A DNA stretch of 64,000 nt from Lysobacter_I brunescens (GCF_042677005.1 NZ_JBHTIF010000003.1:124001-188000), one strand, 5' to 3'. Counted from the first letter of the stretch, positions 40,861-50,227 are shown. Made by a program: numbers and translations. The notes: generated by a model from the letters alone, not told the origin.

Positions 40861-42393
40861 ATGCGCATCGCGTCCTTTCCTGCCTTGCAGACCGTCTACC
40901 TCGGTGCCGCCATCCGTGCCGCCGAGGGCATCGCAATGTCGCGCTTCGGCCTGGACGAAGACGACCTCATGGCCCGTGCCGGCCTGGCCGCGTGGCGGCT
41001 GGTGCTGGAGCGCTGGCCGCAGGCGCAGCGCATCGGCGTGGCCTGCGGGCCCGGCAACAACGGCGGCGACGGCTACATTCTCGCCGCGCTGGCGCTGGGC
41101 TCGGGGCGGCAGGTGTCGCTGCTGCAGCTCGGCGAGGGTCCGGGATCCGACGTTGCCCGGCGCGCGCAGGCGGTCTTTCTGCAGACCGGCGGCCAGATCA
41201 CGGCCTTCAATGCCGACGCAGCGCTGCCACAGGTCGAACTCTGGGTCGATGCGCTGTTCGGCATTGGCCTGCGTCGGCCGCTCGACGGCGCCGCCGGCGA
41301 CCTGGTCCACGCGTTGAACCGTGCTGCGACCGACCGCCGCGTGCCGCTGTTTGCGCTCGACGTGCCCTCGGGCGTGGATGCCGACACCGGCGACGACCAC
41401 GGCCTGAGCGTGCGGGCCGACGTCACGCTGGCCTTCATCGCCGGCAAGCCCGGCCTGTACACCGGTCGCGGACGTGTCGCCGCAGGCGATGTCGTCGTCG
41501 ATGCGCTGGGCCTGGCCGACCATCTCTTCGACGATCTCGAACCGGCCGCGCGCGTCGCGCGCGCCGATGCGCTGTCGTCATGCTTCGCGCCGCGCCCGCA
41601 CGATGCGCACAAGGGTCATTTCGGCCATGTGCTCTGCATCGGTGGTGATCGCGGTTACGGCGGCGCGCTGGCGCTGTGCACCGAAGCCGCGCATCGCGTC
41701 GGCGCCGGGCTGGTCAGCGCCGCCACGCGTGCGGAACACGTGCCGGTGCTGCTGGCGCGTCGTCCGGAAACGATGGTGCGCGCCATCGAGGATGTCGATG
41801 GCGGCAGCGATGGATTGTCGGCATTGCTCGACAAGGCTTCGGTCATCGCCATCGGTCCTGGCCTCGGCGGCAGCGAATGGAGCTTGTCGCTGCTGCATGC
41901 CGCGATGGACGCCGGAAAGCCCCTCGTTCTCGATGCCGATGCGCTCAACGCCCTCGCGCGCCGCGATGCGGAAGCACTGCGCGATGCCGTGCTGACGCCG
42001 CATCCGGGCGAGGCCGCGCGCCTGCTCGGCACGACCACCGACGCGATCGCCGCAGATCGCCTGCGCCACGCGCGTCAGCTCGCCGCACGCTTCGATTGCG
42101 CGGTCGTGCTCAAGGGCGCAGGCACGGTGGTCGCCGCGCCCGGACAGGTGCCGATCCTCATCGACGCCGGCAATCCCGGCATGGCCACCGGAGGCATGGG
42201 CGATGTGCTGACTGGCGTGATCGCCGGCCTGATCGCGCAGGGCGCCGCGCCGTTCGATGCCGCCGCCTGCGGCGCGCTGCTGCATGCGGTCGCTGCGGAT
42301 CGCGCTGCGCGAGACGGCGGCGAACGCGGTCTGCTGCCATCGGATCTCTTCGCGAATCTGCGTCGATCGGCGAATCCGGGCGCCATGGCATGA
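40861..42393 (+). CDS. nnr: Bifunctional NAD(P)H-hydrate epimerase/dehydratase
   Basis: 510 residues, both domains present. The N-terminal YjeF_N epimerase has GPGNNGGDGYILAAL and LDVPSGVDADTG. The C-terminal ADP-dependent dehydratase has KGHFGHVLCIGGDRGYGGA, IGPGLGG and the conserved GNPGMATGGMGDVLTG. It repairs hydrated NADH and NADPH. A TATAGAAT lies just before the start. It overlaps tsaE by ATGA. It opens the nnr-tsaE-amiC-mutL operon, the order seen in E. coli around yjeF. Confidence 0.95.
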   Translation: MRIASFPALQTVYLGAAIRAAEGIAMSRFGLDEDDLMARAGLAAWRLVLERWPQAQRIGVACGPGNNGGDGYILAALALGSGRQVSLLQLGEGPGSDVARRAQAVFLQTGGQITAFNADAALPQVELWVDALFGIGLRRPLDGAAGDLVHALNRAATDRRVPLFALDVPSGVDADTGDDHGLSVRADVTLAFIAGKPGLYTGRGRVAAGDVVVDALGLADHLFDDLEPAARVARADALSSCFAPRPHDAHKGHFGHVLCIGGDRGYGGALALCTEAAHRVGAGLVSAATRAEHVPVLLARRPETMVRAIEDVDGGSDGLSALLDKASVIAIGPGLGGSEWSLSLLHAAMDAGKPLVLDADALNALARRDAEALRDAVLTPHPGEAARLLGTTTDAIAADRLRHARQLAARFDCAVVLKGAGTVVAAPGQVPILIDAGNPGMATGGMGDVLTGVIAGLIAQGAAPFDAAACGALLHAVAADRAARDGGERGLLPSDLFANLRRSANPGAMA

Positions 42394-42860
42394 GCGCGTT
42401 CTCCATGCATCTGGCCGATGCCGATGCGACCGCAGGTTTCGCCGAAGCCCTGGCCGCGACCGCGCCGGTCCCTGCTGCCGTCCATCTGCACGGCGACCTG
42501 GGCGCGGGCAAGTCCACGCTCGCACGCGCCTGGCTGCGTGCGCTGGGCGTGCAGGGCGCGATCCGCAGCCCGACCTATACGCTGGTCGAGCGCTATCCGC
42601 TGGCGACCGGCGAGGCCCTGCACCTCGATCTTTACCGCATCGGCGACGGCGCCGAGCTGGAATTCCTGGGTCTGGACGATGTCGATGCTGCCCTGTGGCT
42701 GATCGAGTGGCCCGAGCGGGCAGGGGATGCGCTGCCCATTCCCGATCTGCGGGTCGCGCTGTCGATCGAAGGGGAGGGGCGCCGCTGTGAACTGCGTCCC
42801 GGAACGGAGGCGGGGCAGGCCTGGCTGGACCGTCTGCAGTCGGTTGCGGGGCATAGCTGA
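42390..42860 (+). CDS. tsaE: tRNA threonylcarbamoyladenosine biosynthesis ATPase TsaE
   Basis: 156 residues. The Walker A GDLGAGKST, the SPTYTLVERY segment and LHLDLYRIGDGAELEFLGLDD (with the Walker B-like Asp) define TsaE. It works with TsaB, TsaC/Sua5 and TsaD to place t6A at position 37 of ANN-decoding tRNAs. Start ATG 42390 overlaps the nnr stop. The gap to amiC is under 100 bases. Confidence 0.95.
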   Translation: MSAFSMHLADADATAGFAEALAATAPVPAAVHLHGDLGAGKSTLARAWLRALGVQGAIRSPTYTLVERYPLATGEALHLDLYRIGDGAELEFLGLDDVDAALWLIEWPERAGDALPIPDLRVALSIEGEGRRCELRPGTEAGQAWLDRLQSVAGHS

Positions 42861-42948
42861 CCCCAGTCGACAGGAAGTTCAGGCAGGTCACGGATTATTA
42901 AGGGAAAAGTGCTTGAAAATTTCCCTTGCCGGTGGTTCACTGGCCGGC

Positions 42949-44490
42949 ATGCGCATCAAGGGGACCACCATCCAGCAGATCATCCTGGGGCTCGCGCTCC
43001 TGGTCGCCCTGTGCTGGAACCTTGCGCAAGCCAACGAAATCAAGGGCTTGCACCTCGCCGATGGTCCGGCCGGGACGCGTGCCGAACTGCAACTGCAGTC
43101 ACAGGTCGCCTTCCGTACCATGCGCCTGTCGGCCCCCGAACGCTTCGTCGTCGATCTGCCCGACACTGCCGCGCGCAATCTCCGCCTCCCGGCGCCTGCC
43201 GGCATCGTGAAGTCCGTCCGTACCGGCCAGCCGGCGCCGGGCGTGACCCGCATCGTCTTCGATCTCACTGCACCGGTCGCACCGCTCAAGCCGCGTCTGG
43301 AAGCCGGTGCCGACGGCGCACGACTGGTCGTCGAATGGCCCGGCGACGGTCTTGCAAAGCCGCCGGTCGCCACGACGCCGACGACCGCTCCGACTGCGAC
43401 GACGGCCGCGCCGCTCGCAGTCGCGGCTGCGTCTTCGAAGCCTGCGACGCCGTCGCCGGCGGCGACGTCGCAGTCCGTCCCCCCTGTTTCCGCTGCCCCG
43501 ACCACGGTCGCCGCCACCACTGCCGGCGGCCTGCAGCCGACCGCGCCCGCCACACCGACCCCCGCTTCGCCCGCGAATACGACCGCAAATCCGCCGATGA
43601 CCGCTGCGACGCCGACAACGCGTCCGGAGCAGGCCACGGCCCCCGTGACGGCCGAAGCGCTGGCGCCGGGCAAGACCCTGCGCGACCTGCGCAGCGGCAC
43701 GCGTCCGTTGATCATCGCGATCGATGCCGGCCACGGCGGCCAGGATCCGGGCGCGATCGGTCCGACCGGCAAGCGCGAGAAGGACGTGACCCTGGCCATC
43801 GCCCGCGAACTGGCGCGCCAGGTGAACGCGACGCCGGGTCTCAAGGCCTTCCTGACCCGCGATTCGGACATGTTCCTGCCCCTGCATCGTCGCGGCCAGC
43901 TCGCGCGGCAGGCGAAGGCCGACATCTTCATCTCGATCCACGCCGATGCCGCCGAGAACCGTTCCGCGAAGGGCTCGTCGGTGTACGTGCTGTCGACGCG
44001 CGGCGCTTCCTCGCAGCGCGCCCGCTGGCTGGCCGACAAGGAAAACGCGTCCGACCTCATCGGTGGCGTCAAGCCGAAGAACGACAACACCCTCGCGTCC
44101 GTGCTGCTCGATCTGACCCAGAGCGGGCAGATGAAGGCTTCGGAAGATGCGGCCAACCAGGTGCTCTCCGGCCTGAAGAACGTGGGCTACAACCACAAGC
44201 CGAACATCGAGCGCGCGAACTTCGCGGTGCTGCGCACCTCGGACATGCCGGCGATGCTGGTCGAGACCGCCTTCATCTCCAACGCGGACGAAGAGCGTCG
44301 CCTCGTCGATCCGACCTACCAGCGCAACCTGGCCCGCGCAGTGCTGCAAGGCGTGGATACGTATTTCACCCGCCAGCCGCCGCCGGGCACGCTGTACGCC
44401 GCCCGTGCCAAGGCACTGGAGAGCGGGACCGTCGTCGCCAGCGCCGCGAGCGTGACGGCGAAGCCTGCGACCACCGGTGGCAGCCCCTGA
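42949..44490 (+). CDS. amiC: N-acetylmuramoyl-L-alanine amidase with AMIN domain
   Basis: 513 residues. A signal helix (ILGLALLVALCWNLAQA) is followed by an AMIN peptidoglycan-targeting domain (about 28-135, FRTMRLSAPERFVVDLPD). A long Ala/Thr/Pro-rich linker (about 140-235) connects to an amidase_3 catalytic domain: IAIDAGHGGQDPGA, KEKDV-like KREKDV, ISIHADA and ETAFISNADEERRL, with zinc His/Glu. It cuts cross-link stems from glycan at cell division. ATG 42949 is used; TTG 42913 with AGGGAA upstream would add 12 residues. Either AmiB or AmiC would be a fair name. Confidence 0.92.
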   Translation: MRIKGTTIQQIILGLALLVALCWNLAQANEIKGLHLADGPAGTRAELQLQSQVAFRTMRLSAPERFVVDLPDTAARNLRLPAPAGIVKSVRTGQPAPGVTRIVFDLTAPVAPLKPRLEAGADGARLVVEWPGDGLAKPPVATTPTTAPTATTAAPLAVAAASSKPATPSPAATSQSVPPVSAAPTTVAATTAGGLQPTAPATPTPASPANTTANPPMTAATPTTRPEQATAPVTAEALAPGKTLRDLRSGTRPLIIAIDAGHGGQDPGAIGPTGKREKDVTLAIARELARQVNATPGLKAFLTRDSDMFLPLHRRGQLARQAKADIFISIHADAAENRSAKGSSVYVLSTRGASSQRARWLADKENASDLIGGVKPKNDNTLASVLLDLTQSGQMKASEDAANQVLSGLKNVGYNHKPNIERANFAVLRTSDMPAMLVETAFISNADEERRLVDPTYQRNLARAVLQGVDTYFTRQPPPGTLYAARAKALESGTVVASAASVTAKPATTGGSP

Positions 44491-44549
44491 TCCAGACGTG
44501 TGATTCTGGTGCGTGATTCAGGCGTGATCCCGGGTTGAACTTCGAATAC

Positions 44550-44582
44550 AGACACCGGCACGGACTTTCCGTGCCGGTGTCT
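44550..44582 (+). terminator. Strong hairpin between amiC and mutL
   Basis: A perfect 15-bp stem (AGACACCGGCACGGA with its complement) around CTT lies 59 bases after amiC. The run after it is GTGTCTTC, without four T's together. It may attenuate or end amiC transcripts ahead of mutL. Confidence 0.6.
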
Positions 44583-44678
44583 GTGTCTTCAGGGCAAGCG
44601 TCACGACCGTGGCCCCGATGCCCGGGCTATCATCATCGTCCTTCCACGACAGGCCGCAGATGCGGCGACTTCGACGAC

Positions 44679-46559
44679 GTGACGATCCGCCAGCTGCCCG
44701 ACACCCTCGTCAACCAGATCGCCGCCGGCGAAGTCATCGAGCGCCCGGCATCGGTCGTCAAGGAGCTGGTCGAGAACGCCATCGACGCCGGTGCGACCCG
44801 GGTCGACATCGACCTGGAGGACGGCGGCGTCCGCCTGATCCGCATCCGCGACGACGGCGGCGGCATCCCGCCGGAGGAGCTGCCGCTGGCGATCCAGCGC
44901 CATGCGACCAGCAAGATCGCGTCACTTGATGATCTCGAAGCCGTGGCCACGCTGGGCTTTCGGGGCGAAGCGCTGCCGTCGATCGCCTCGGTCAGCCGCT
45001 TCAGCATCGCCTCGCGACAGGGCCGCGACGGACGCGGCACGGTGCTGCTGGTCGAGGGTGGCCGCGTCGGCGAAGTCGCGCCCAAGCAGTTGCCGCCCGG
45101 CACGACGGTCGAAGTCCGCGACCTGTTCTTCAACGTGCCGGCGCGACGCAAGTTCCTGCGCGCCGAACGCACCGAGCTGGGGCACATCGAGGAATGGCTG
45201 CGCCAGCTTGCGCTCGCGCGACCGGACGTGGAGTTGCGCGTCACCCACAACGGCAAGCCGCTGCGTCGCTACAAGGGCGGCGAGTCGGGCACGCTGTTCT
45301 CGGCCGACCGTCTCGGCGAAACCCTCGGCGAGGAATTCCTCGTGAACGCGCTGCAGGTCGACCACGAAACCCCGGTGTCCACCGAGAGCGGAAGCACGAT
45401 GCGCCTGCGCGGCTGGATCGCGCGTCCTGCGTATTCCCGGGCCAGCGCCGACCAGCAATACCTCTACGTCAACGGCCGAGCGGTGCGCGACCGCAGCGTT
45501 GCGCATGCGGTGAAGCAGGCGTACGCCGACGTGCTGTTCCATGGCCGCCAGCCTGCCTACGTGCTGTTCCTCGATGTCGATCCGCGCCGCGTCGATGTCA
45601 ACGTGCATCCGGCCAAGCACGAAGTGCGCTTCCGCGATTCGCGCGCAATCCACGAGTTCGTCTATCGCACCTTGAGCGCGGCGCTGGCCGAAACGCGCGC
45701 CGGTGCGGTCGCAGGCATCGATCCCGCCACCGGCGAGCTGGTGTCTCCGATGCCTGCGTCGATGCCATCGTCGATGCCGTCATCGACGGTCTCTTCGGCC
45801 TACGGCGGACAGCCGGCGATGCGTCCCGATGTCTCGGCCTGGAATCGTCCGATGCCGCAGACCGGGCTGGGCCTGCGCGTGGACGAGGCGAGGGTGGCCT
45901 ATGGCGCGCTGTACGGCGCATCGACCGCGCCGCAGCAGGCCGTGCGTCCCTTGCCCGAAGCAGTGGAAGGCGAGGTGCCGCCGCTGGGCTACGCCATCGC
46001 CCAGTTGCACGGCATCTACATCCTCAGCGAGACCGTCGATGGCCTGATCGTCGTCGACATGCACGCCGCGCACGAGCGCATCGGCTACGAAAAGCTGAAA
46101 TCGGCGCACGACAGCATCGGCCTGCGCATGCAGCCGCTGCTGGTGCCGCAGACCATCGCGGTGTCCGAGCGCGAAGCCGAGACCGCCGAGCGCGAAGCTG
46201 AAACCCTGGCCGCGCTGGGCTTCGAGGTCACCCGCAGCGGGCCGCAGGCGCTGGCGCTGCGCGGCGTGCCGGCGCTGCTGGCCGATGGCGAGATCGAAGC
46301 CCTGTTCCGCGACGTGATCGCCGACCTGGTCGAGCACGGCGCCTCGCGCCGGGTCGCCGGTGCCCGCGACGAACTGCTCGCGACCATGGCCTGCCATAGC
46401 GCGGTGCGCGCCAATCGCCGCCTCAGCCTACCGGAGATGAACGCGCTGCTGCGCGAGATGGAGGCGACGGAGCGGTCCGGTCAATGCAATCATGGCCGCC
46501 CGACGTGGGCGAAGTTCACCCTGGGCGAGATCGATCGCTGGTTCCTGAGAGGACGCTGA
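44679..46559 (+). CDS. mutL: DNA mismatch repair protein MutL
   Basis: 626 residues from GTG 44679. The GHKL ATPase has VIERPASVVKELVENAIDAG, DDGGGI, ATSKI and LGFRGEALPSIASV. A Met/Ser-rich linker (MPASMPSSMPSS) leads to the C-terminal dimer domain. There DMHAAHERIGYE at 460 resembles the D-x-HA-x2-E-x4-E metal motif of endonuclease-type MutL, so this protein may nick DNA itself, as in bacteria lacking MutH. GTG 44679 begins TIRQLPDTLVNQIAAGEV as the family does. In E. coli miaA and hfq follow; here an unrelated gene begins one base after the stop. Confidence 0.95.
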   Translation: MTIRQLPDTLVNQIAAGEVIERPASVVKELVENAIDAGATRVDIDLEDGGVRLIRIRDDGGGIPPEELPLAIQRHATSKIASLDDLEAVATLGFRGEALPSIASVSRFSIASRQGRDGRGTVLLVEGGRVGEVAPKQLPPGTTVEVRDLFFNVPARRKFLRAERTELGHIEEWLRQLALARPDVELRVTHNGKPLRRYKGGESGTLFSADRLGETLGEEFLVNALQVDHETPVSTESGSTMRLRGWIARPAYSRASADQQYLYVNGRAVRDRSVAHAVKQAYADVLFHGRQPAYVLFLDVDPRRVDVNVHPAKHEVRFRDSRAIHEFVYRTLSAALAETRAGAVAGIDPATGELVSPMPASMPSSMPSSTVSSAYGGQPAMRPDVSAWNRPMPQTGLGLRVDEARVAYGALYGASTAPQQAVRPLPEAVEGEVPPLGYAIAQLHGIYILSETVDGLIVVDMHAAHERIGYEKLKSAHDSIGLRMQPLLVPQTIAVSEREAETAEREAETLAALGFEVTRSGPQALALRGVPALLADGEIEALFRDVIADLVEHGASRRVAGARDELLATMACHSAVRANRRLSLPEMNALLREMEATERSGQCNHGRPTWAKFTLGEIDRWFLRGR

Positions 46560-46560
46560 C

Positions 46561-47523
46561 ATGCCTGTGCTCCGTGATCGCACCTTCTGCAATGTCGTGC
46601 ACCTGGCCGGCATCGGTTTGATGCTGGCGCTGCTGTCCGGGTGCGGCGGCGATGCGCCAGCGGCCAAGACGCCGATGAGCGAGGAAGAGGCGCGCTATCT
46701 GTCCGACGAGAACCTCTGGCGCGTCCAGCGCGAGGAACAGCTGGTGAGGCCGGATGGCTGGACCAGCCTGATCGCGCTGCATTTCCTCACCCTGCAGTCG
46801 CACTACATCGGCAGCAGCGCGCGCAGCGGCATGCGCATCCCGCTCGGGCCCGACTCGCTGGGCATGATCCAGCGCAGCGGCGACCGCGTGTTCTTCGTGC
46901 CCGAATCGGGGCTGTCGCTGACCGTCGACGGCGAGCCGCTCAAGGGCCGCGTCGAGCTGAAGGACGACAGCGCCGGTGCGCCGACGGTGATCGGCTTCGA
47001 CGAGGGCAAGGGCCGCTTGAACCTGATCACCCGGGGCGGGCGGCAGGCGGTGCGCGTGCGCCACGAGGATGCGCCGACGCGGAAGAACTTCACCCCGATC
47101 GAATTCTGGAAGCCCGATCCCGGCTGGCGCGTGCAGGCGCGCTTCGTGCCGCATCCGCCGGGCAAGACGCTGGAGATCGGCACGATCATCGGCACCAGCG
47201 AAGCGATGCCGAACCCCGGCGTCTTCGAATTCCAGCGCGACGGCAAGACCTATCGCATCGAGGCCCTGGACCAGGGCGAAACGACCCTGCAGCTGATCAT
47301 CGCCGACCGCACCAGCGGCCACGAAAGCTACGGCGCCGGCCGCTATCTCGATGTCGCGCGCCCGGGTCCGGATGGCAAGGCGGTGATCGACTTCAACCGC
47401 GCCTACAATCCGCCCTGCGCTTTCACGCAGTTCGCGACCTGCCCGCTGCCGCCGAGGGAGAACCGCCTCGACCTGGCGATCACCGCCGGCGAGAAGCGCT
47501 ATCCGCCGAAGAAGAAAGCCTGA
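46561..47523 (+). CDS. DUF1684 lipoprotein
   Basis: 320 residues. GIGLMLALLSGC gives a lipobox with Cys28. The mature part is the DUF1684 domain: RVQREEQLVRPDGWTSLIALHFL, FKVVP-like GRVFFVPESG, DAPTRKNFTPIEFW, and a late FNRAYNPPCAFTQFATCPLPP block that is the best-conserved part of the family. Function is unknown. The gene starts one base after mutL, so it belongs to that operon in this lineage. A TraB/GumN protein follows after 36 bases. Confidence 0.85.
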   Translation: MPVLRDRTFCNVVHLAGIGLMLALLSGCGGDAPAAKTPMSEEEARYLSDENLWRVQREEQLVRPDGWTSLIALHFLTLQSHYIGSSARSGMRIPLGPDSLGMIQRSGDRVFFVPESGLSLTVDGEPLKGRVELKDDSAGAPTVIGFDEGKGRLNLITRGGRQAVRVRHEDAPTRKNFTPIEFWKPDPGWRVQARFVPHPPGKTLEIGTIIGTSEAMPNPGVFEFQRDGKTYRIEALDQGETTLQLIIADRTSGHESYGAGRYLDVARPGPDGKAVIDFNRAYNPPCAFTQFATCPLPPRENRLDLAITAGEKRYPPKKKA

Positions 47524-47559
47524 CCTCCCGTCGCGCCCCCCACGGACCCTTCCCGAACC

Positions 47560-48597
47560 ATGCGCTCCCGAACCCTGCTCATCGGCCTGCTCGTCGCCGC
47601 CATCGCCACCGTCTCTGCGGTCGCCGCCACCAAGTCCGGCCCGCGCAAGGCCGCCGCTGCGCCGCAGACGCCGCCGGTGCCGCCGGTGCCGCTGCTGTGG
47701 AAGGTGTCGGACGGCGACAACGACCTGTACCTGCTCGGCTCCTTCCATCTGTTGAAGCCTGCGGATTACCCGCTGTCGCAGGATGTCGACCTGGCCTTCG
47801 ACGATGCCGAAACGCTGGCCTTCGAGTTGTCGCCCGAGGAAATGACCTCGCCGGCGCTGGCGCAGGCCATGGCCCAGGCCGCGCTGCGCACCGACGGCAA
47901 GCCCCTGAGCCACGAATTGCCCGAGCCGATGCTCAGGCAGCTGCAGGCCTGGACCAAGGCCAATGCCGAGACTCTGGAAGCGATGGGCCTGCATGGCGAC
48001 ATGCTCCTGGCCTTCGATGCCTGGTTCGTCGGCCTGACGATCTCGATCATCGAGATGCGCAAGCAGGGCCTCGATCCGGAACAGGGTCTCGACAAGTATT
48101 TCATGGCGCGCGCGGCGAAAGCCGGCAAGGCCGCGACGGGGCTGGAGAAGGGCCGTGAGCAGATCGCGATCTTCGACACCATGGGCAAGGTCGAGCAGTT
48201 GCAGTTCCTTGAAGAAGCGCTGAGCGAAGCGCACAAGTCCGGCGACGAGATCGAGCAGCTGCACACCGCCTGGCGCCGGGGCGATGCCGCGCAGCTGTGG
48301 CAGGGCATGGCGGTCGAGATGCGCGACGAGTATCCGAAGCTCTACCAGCGCATCAACGTCGCGCGCAACGACGCCTGGGTGCCCAAGTTGCAGGCGATGC
48401 TCGACCGACCCGGCACCGACGACACCCTCGTGGTCGTCGGCACGCTGCACCTGCTTGGCGAAGACGGCGTGGTCGAGAAGTTGCGCGCAAAGGGCTATCG
48501 CGTCGAACGCGTCTGCACCGGCTGTCCGCCGGAGACCCCGCTGGGCTCGGGCAAGTCGCCCGCGGCGGGCAAGCCGGTTGCCGGAAGCAAGCGATGA
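47560..48597 (+). CDS. TraB/GumN family protein
   Basis: 345 residues with an N-terminal signal (LLIGLLVAAIATVSAVAA). The family's opening motif is LWKVSDGDNDLYLLGSFHLL (usually GT-HxL), with a second conserved HLLGEDGVVEKLRAKGYRV near the end. Both are His-bearing motifs thought to bind metal in the TIKI-like protease fold. GumN is named from the xanthan cluster but its role is unclear. It overlaps the next gene by ATGA. Cys near the C-terminus (CTGCPPETP) is an oddity. Likely periplasmic. Confidence 0.87.
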   Translation: MRSRTLLIGLLVAAIATVSAVAATKSGPRKAAAAPQTPPVPPVPLLWKVSDGDNDLYLLGSFHLLKPADYPLSQDVDLAFDDAETLAFELSPEEMTSPALAQAMAQAALRTDGKPLSHELPEPMLRQLQAWTKANAETLEAMGLHGDMLLAFDAWFVGLTISIIEMRKQGLDPEQGLDKYFMARAAKAGKAATGLEKGREQIAIFDTMGKVEQLQFLEEALSEAHKSGDEIEQLHTAWRRGDAAQLWQGMAVEMRDEYPKLYQRINVARNDAWVPKLQAMLDRPGTDDTLVVVGTLHLLGEDGVVEKLRAKGYRVERVCTGCPPETPLGSGKSPAAGKPVAGSKR

Positions 48598-49040
48598 GCG
48601 TCACCCCTGCGGGCGTCCAGCCAATGCTGGCGCTCGGCGGTGCCTTGAGCGCGATCGCCGCGCTGGCGCATATCGGCTGCATCGTCTTCGGCGCGCCGTG
48701 GTACCGCTTCTTCGGCGCGGGCGAGCGCATGGCGCGGATGGCCGAGGCGGGCAATCCGACGGCCGCCGTGATCACTGCGGGCATCGCCGCCGTGCTGATG
48801 CTGTGGGCGGCCTATGCCTTCTCCGCCGCCGGCGCGCTGCCGCGCATGCCGTGGTCGAAACTGGCGCTGTCGGCGATCACCGGCATTTACCTGCTGCGCG
48901 GGCTGGTCGGGATCGGCGTGGCCCTGTTCGCCATCGAGACCGAGCAGGGCACGCCGTTCTGGTGGTGGAGTTCGGCCATCTGCCTCGCGTTCGGCGCGGT
49001 GCATGCCTGGGGCCTGTCGCGGGTCTGGGACAGGCTCTGA
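48594..49040 (+). CDS. Small membrane protein, four predicted helices
   Basis: 148 residues, without a signal peptide. Four hydrophobic helices: ALGGALSAIAALAHIGCIVF, VITAGIAAVLMLWAAYAFSAA, ALSAITGIYLLRGLVGIGVALF, and WWWSSAICLAFGAVHAWGL. The pattern is like DoxX-type or other four-helix membrane proteins of unknown function, but no family motif is decisive. Its ATG overlaps the TraB/GumN stop. It closes the mutL-linked run and faces a leftward gene cluster. Confidence 0.75.
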   Translation: MSVTPAGVQPMLALGGALSAIAALAHIGCIVFGAPWYRFFGAGERMARMAEAGNPTAAVITAGIAAVLMLWAAYAFSAAGALPRMPWSKLALSAITGIYLLRGLVGIGVALFAIETEQGTPFWWWSSAICLAFGAVHAWGLSRVWDRL

Positions 49041-49064
49041 CGCCCGCTTCCGCAGCCTCGGCGT

Positions 49065-49781
49065 TCAGCTCTGGGCGTGTTCGCGTTCGCCGAGGGTGTC
49101 GACCAGCACGATCTTCTGCCAGATGTTCGCGGACAGCCCCGTGGTCAGGCTCTGGATGTCGTTCACCGCGCTGAGCACCTGCGGGTCGTCGATGTCCTGC
49201 ACGTACAGTGCGGCGACCTTGCTGATCAGCGCCAGCATCTAGGTGCAGTAGTCGAGATAGCGGCCGAGTTCGAAGCGGTCCAGCGTGCGTTTCGGCGACG
49301 AGACCGTGCCGCGCTCCGGCGACAGCAACTGCTCCGGATCCTTGGTCAGCTGGTGCATGTCGATCACGTGCGCGAGGCTGCGCAGCTGGTGCAGCGCATG
49401 CAGCGCCTTGTTGCGCTTGAGCCGGGTTTCCACGGACACGAGGAAGAACACCGCTACGCCGAGGAAGATCACGTCGTTGATCGCGGATTCGACGATCTGC
49501 AGCAGCGGGAACAGCTCGATGCGCGAGGCCGGCGCCGGTGCGGTGAGCGCGATGCCCACCACCACCGACAGCATGCTCGCGATCACCACGCCGGTGGCGA
49601 TGCGGATCGGCCAGTGCGGCCGGCGCGCTTCGGCGATGTGCCGCGAGCTTTCCCGCGCCACGTCGACCAGCTCGCCGGCGACCTTCGACAGGCCGGATTC
49701 GGGGAAGCGTTCGCGGATACGCGCGGCCAGACGCTCGCCGGTGGCGATGATCGCCGCCTCGTCGAGCGCGCGGTAAGTCAT
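49065..49781 (-). pseudogene. Membrane-protein gene interrupted by an amber codon
   Basis: The frame encodes 238 codons but contains TAG at 49239-49241 (codon 181). The 57 codons after the stop continue in the same frame with good protein character: MLALISKVAALYVQDIDDPQ, NDIQSLTTGLSANIWQKIVL, VDTLGE. The first part starts TYRALDEAAIIATGERLA and has two membrane helices (ATGVVIASMLSVVVGIALT and DVIFLGVAVFFLVSV) with a His-rich cytoplasmic end. A GAG to TAG change would explain the stop. Start ATG 49781 overlaps the rnfB stop (ATGA), so the two are co-translated. Function is unknown. It may be a dead gene, a truncated working one, or a sequencing error; the reads would decide. Confidence 0.75.
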
Positions 49782-50227
49782 GCCGCAGCCGATTCCGGCG
49801 CGATGTGCGGGGGCATGCCTGCGGGGACCAGCTCGATGCAGTCGACCGGGCAGGCCGGCACGCACAGTTCGCAGCCGGTGCACAGCGGTTCGATCACCAC
49901 GTGCATGTGCTTGGCCGCGCCGATGATCGCGTCGACCGGGCAGGCCTGGATGCACTTGGTGCAGCCGATGCAGTCGGCCTCGACGATCACCGCGACCGGG
50001 GCCGGCGCCTTGTGCGCGCCGCGCGTGCGGTCGTAGGGCCGCGTGGGCACGCCCAGCGCCCGTGCCAGCGCGCGTGCGCCGGCGTCGCCACCCGGCGGGC
50101 AGTGATCGATGCCCGCCTCGCCGCGTGCCATCGCCTCCGCGTACGGCCGGCAGCCCGCATAGCCGCACTGCCCGCACTGGGTCTGCGGGAGCAGGCGGTC
50201 GAGGCGTTCGACGAGATCAAGTGGCAC
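49778..50227 (-). CDS. rnfB: RnfB-type ferredoxin-domain protein (stand-alone)
   Basis: 149 residues. The Fes-type cluster motif CGQCGYAGCRPYAEAM is followed by ARGEAGIDHCPPGG. Two ferredoxin motifs, CIGCTKCIQACPVDAI and CTGCELCVPACPVDCI, would bind 4Fe-4S clusters. RnfB is normally part of a membrane ion-pumping oxidoreductase; here no other rnf gene is near, as in other xanthomonads where it sits near metG. It lacks the usual N-terminal membrane helix. No ATG is present at a suitable place; GTG 50227 gives the conserved start DLVERLDRLLPQTQCG. The real start could be upstream, overlapping the small lipoprotein gene. Confidence 0.83.
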   Translation of the reverse strand: MPLDLVERLDRLLPQTQCGQCGYAGCRPYAEAMARGEAGIDHCPPGGDAGARALARALGVPTRPYDRTRGAHKAPAPVAVIVEADCIGCTKCIQACPVDAIIGAAKHMHVVIEPLCTGCELCVPACPVDCIELVPAGMPPHIAPESAAA

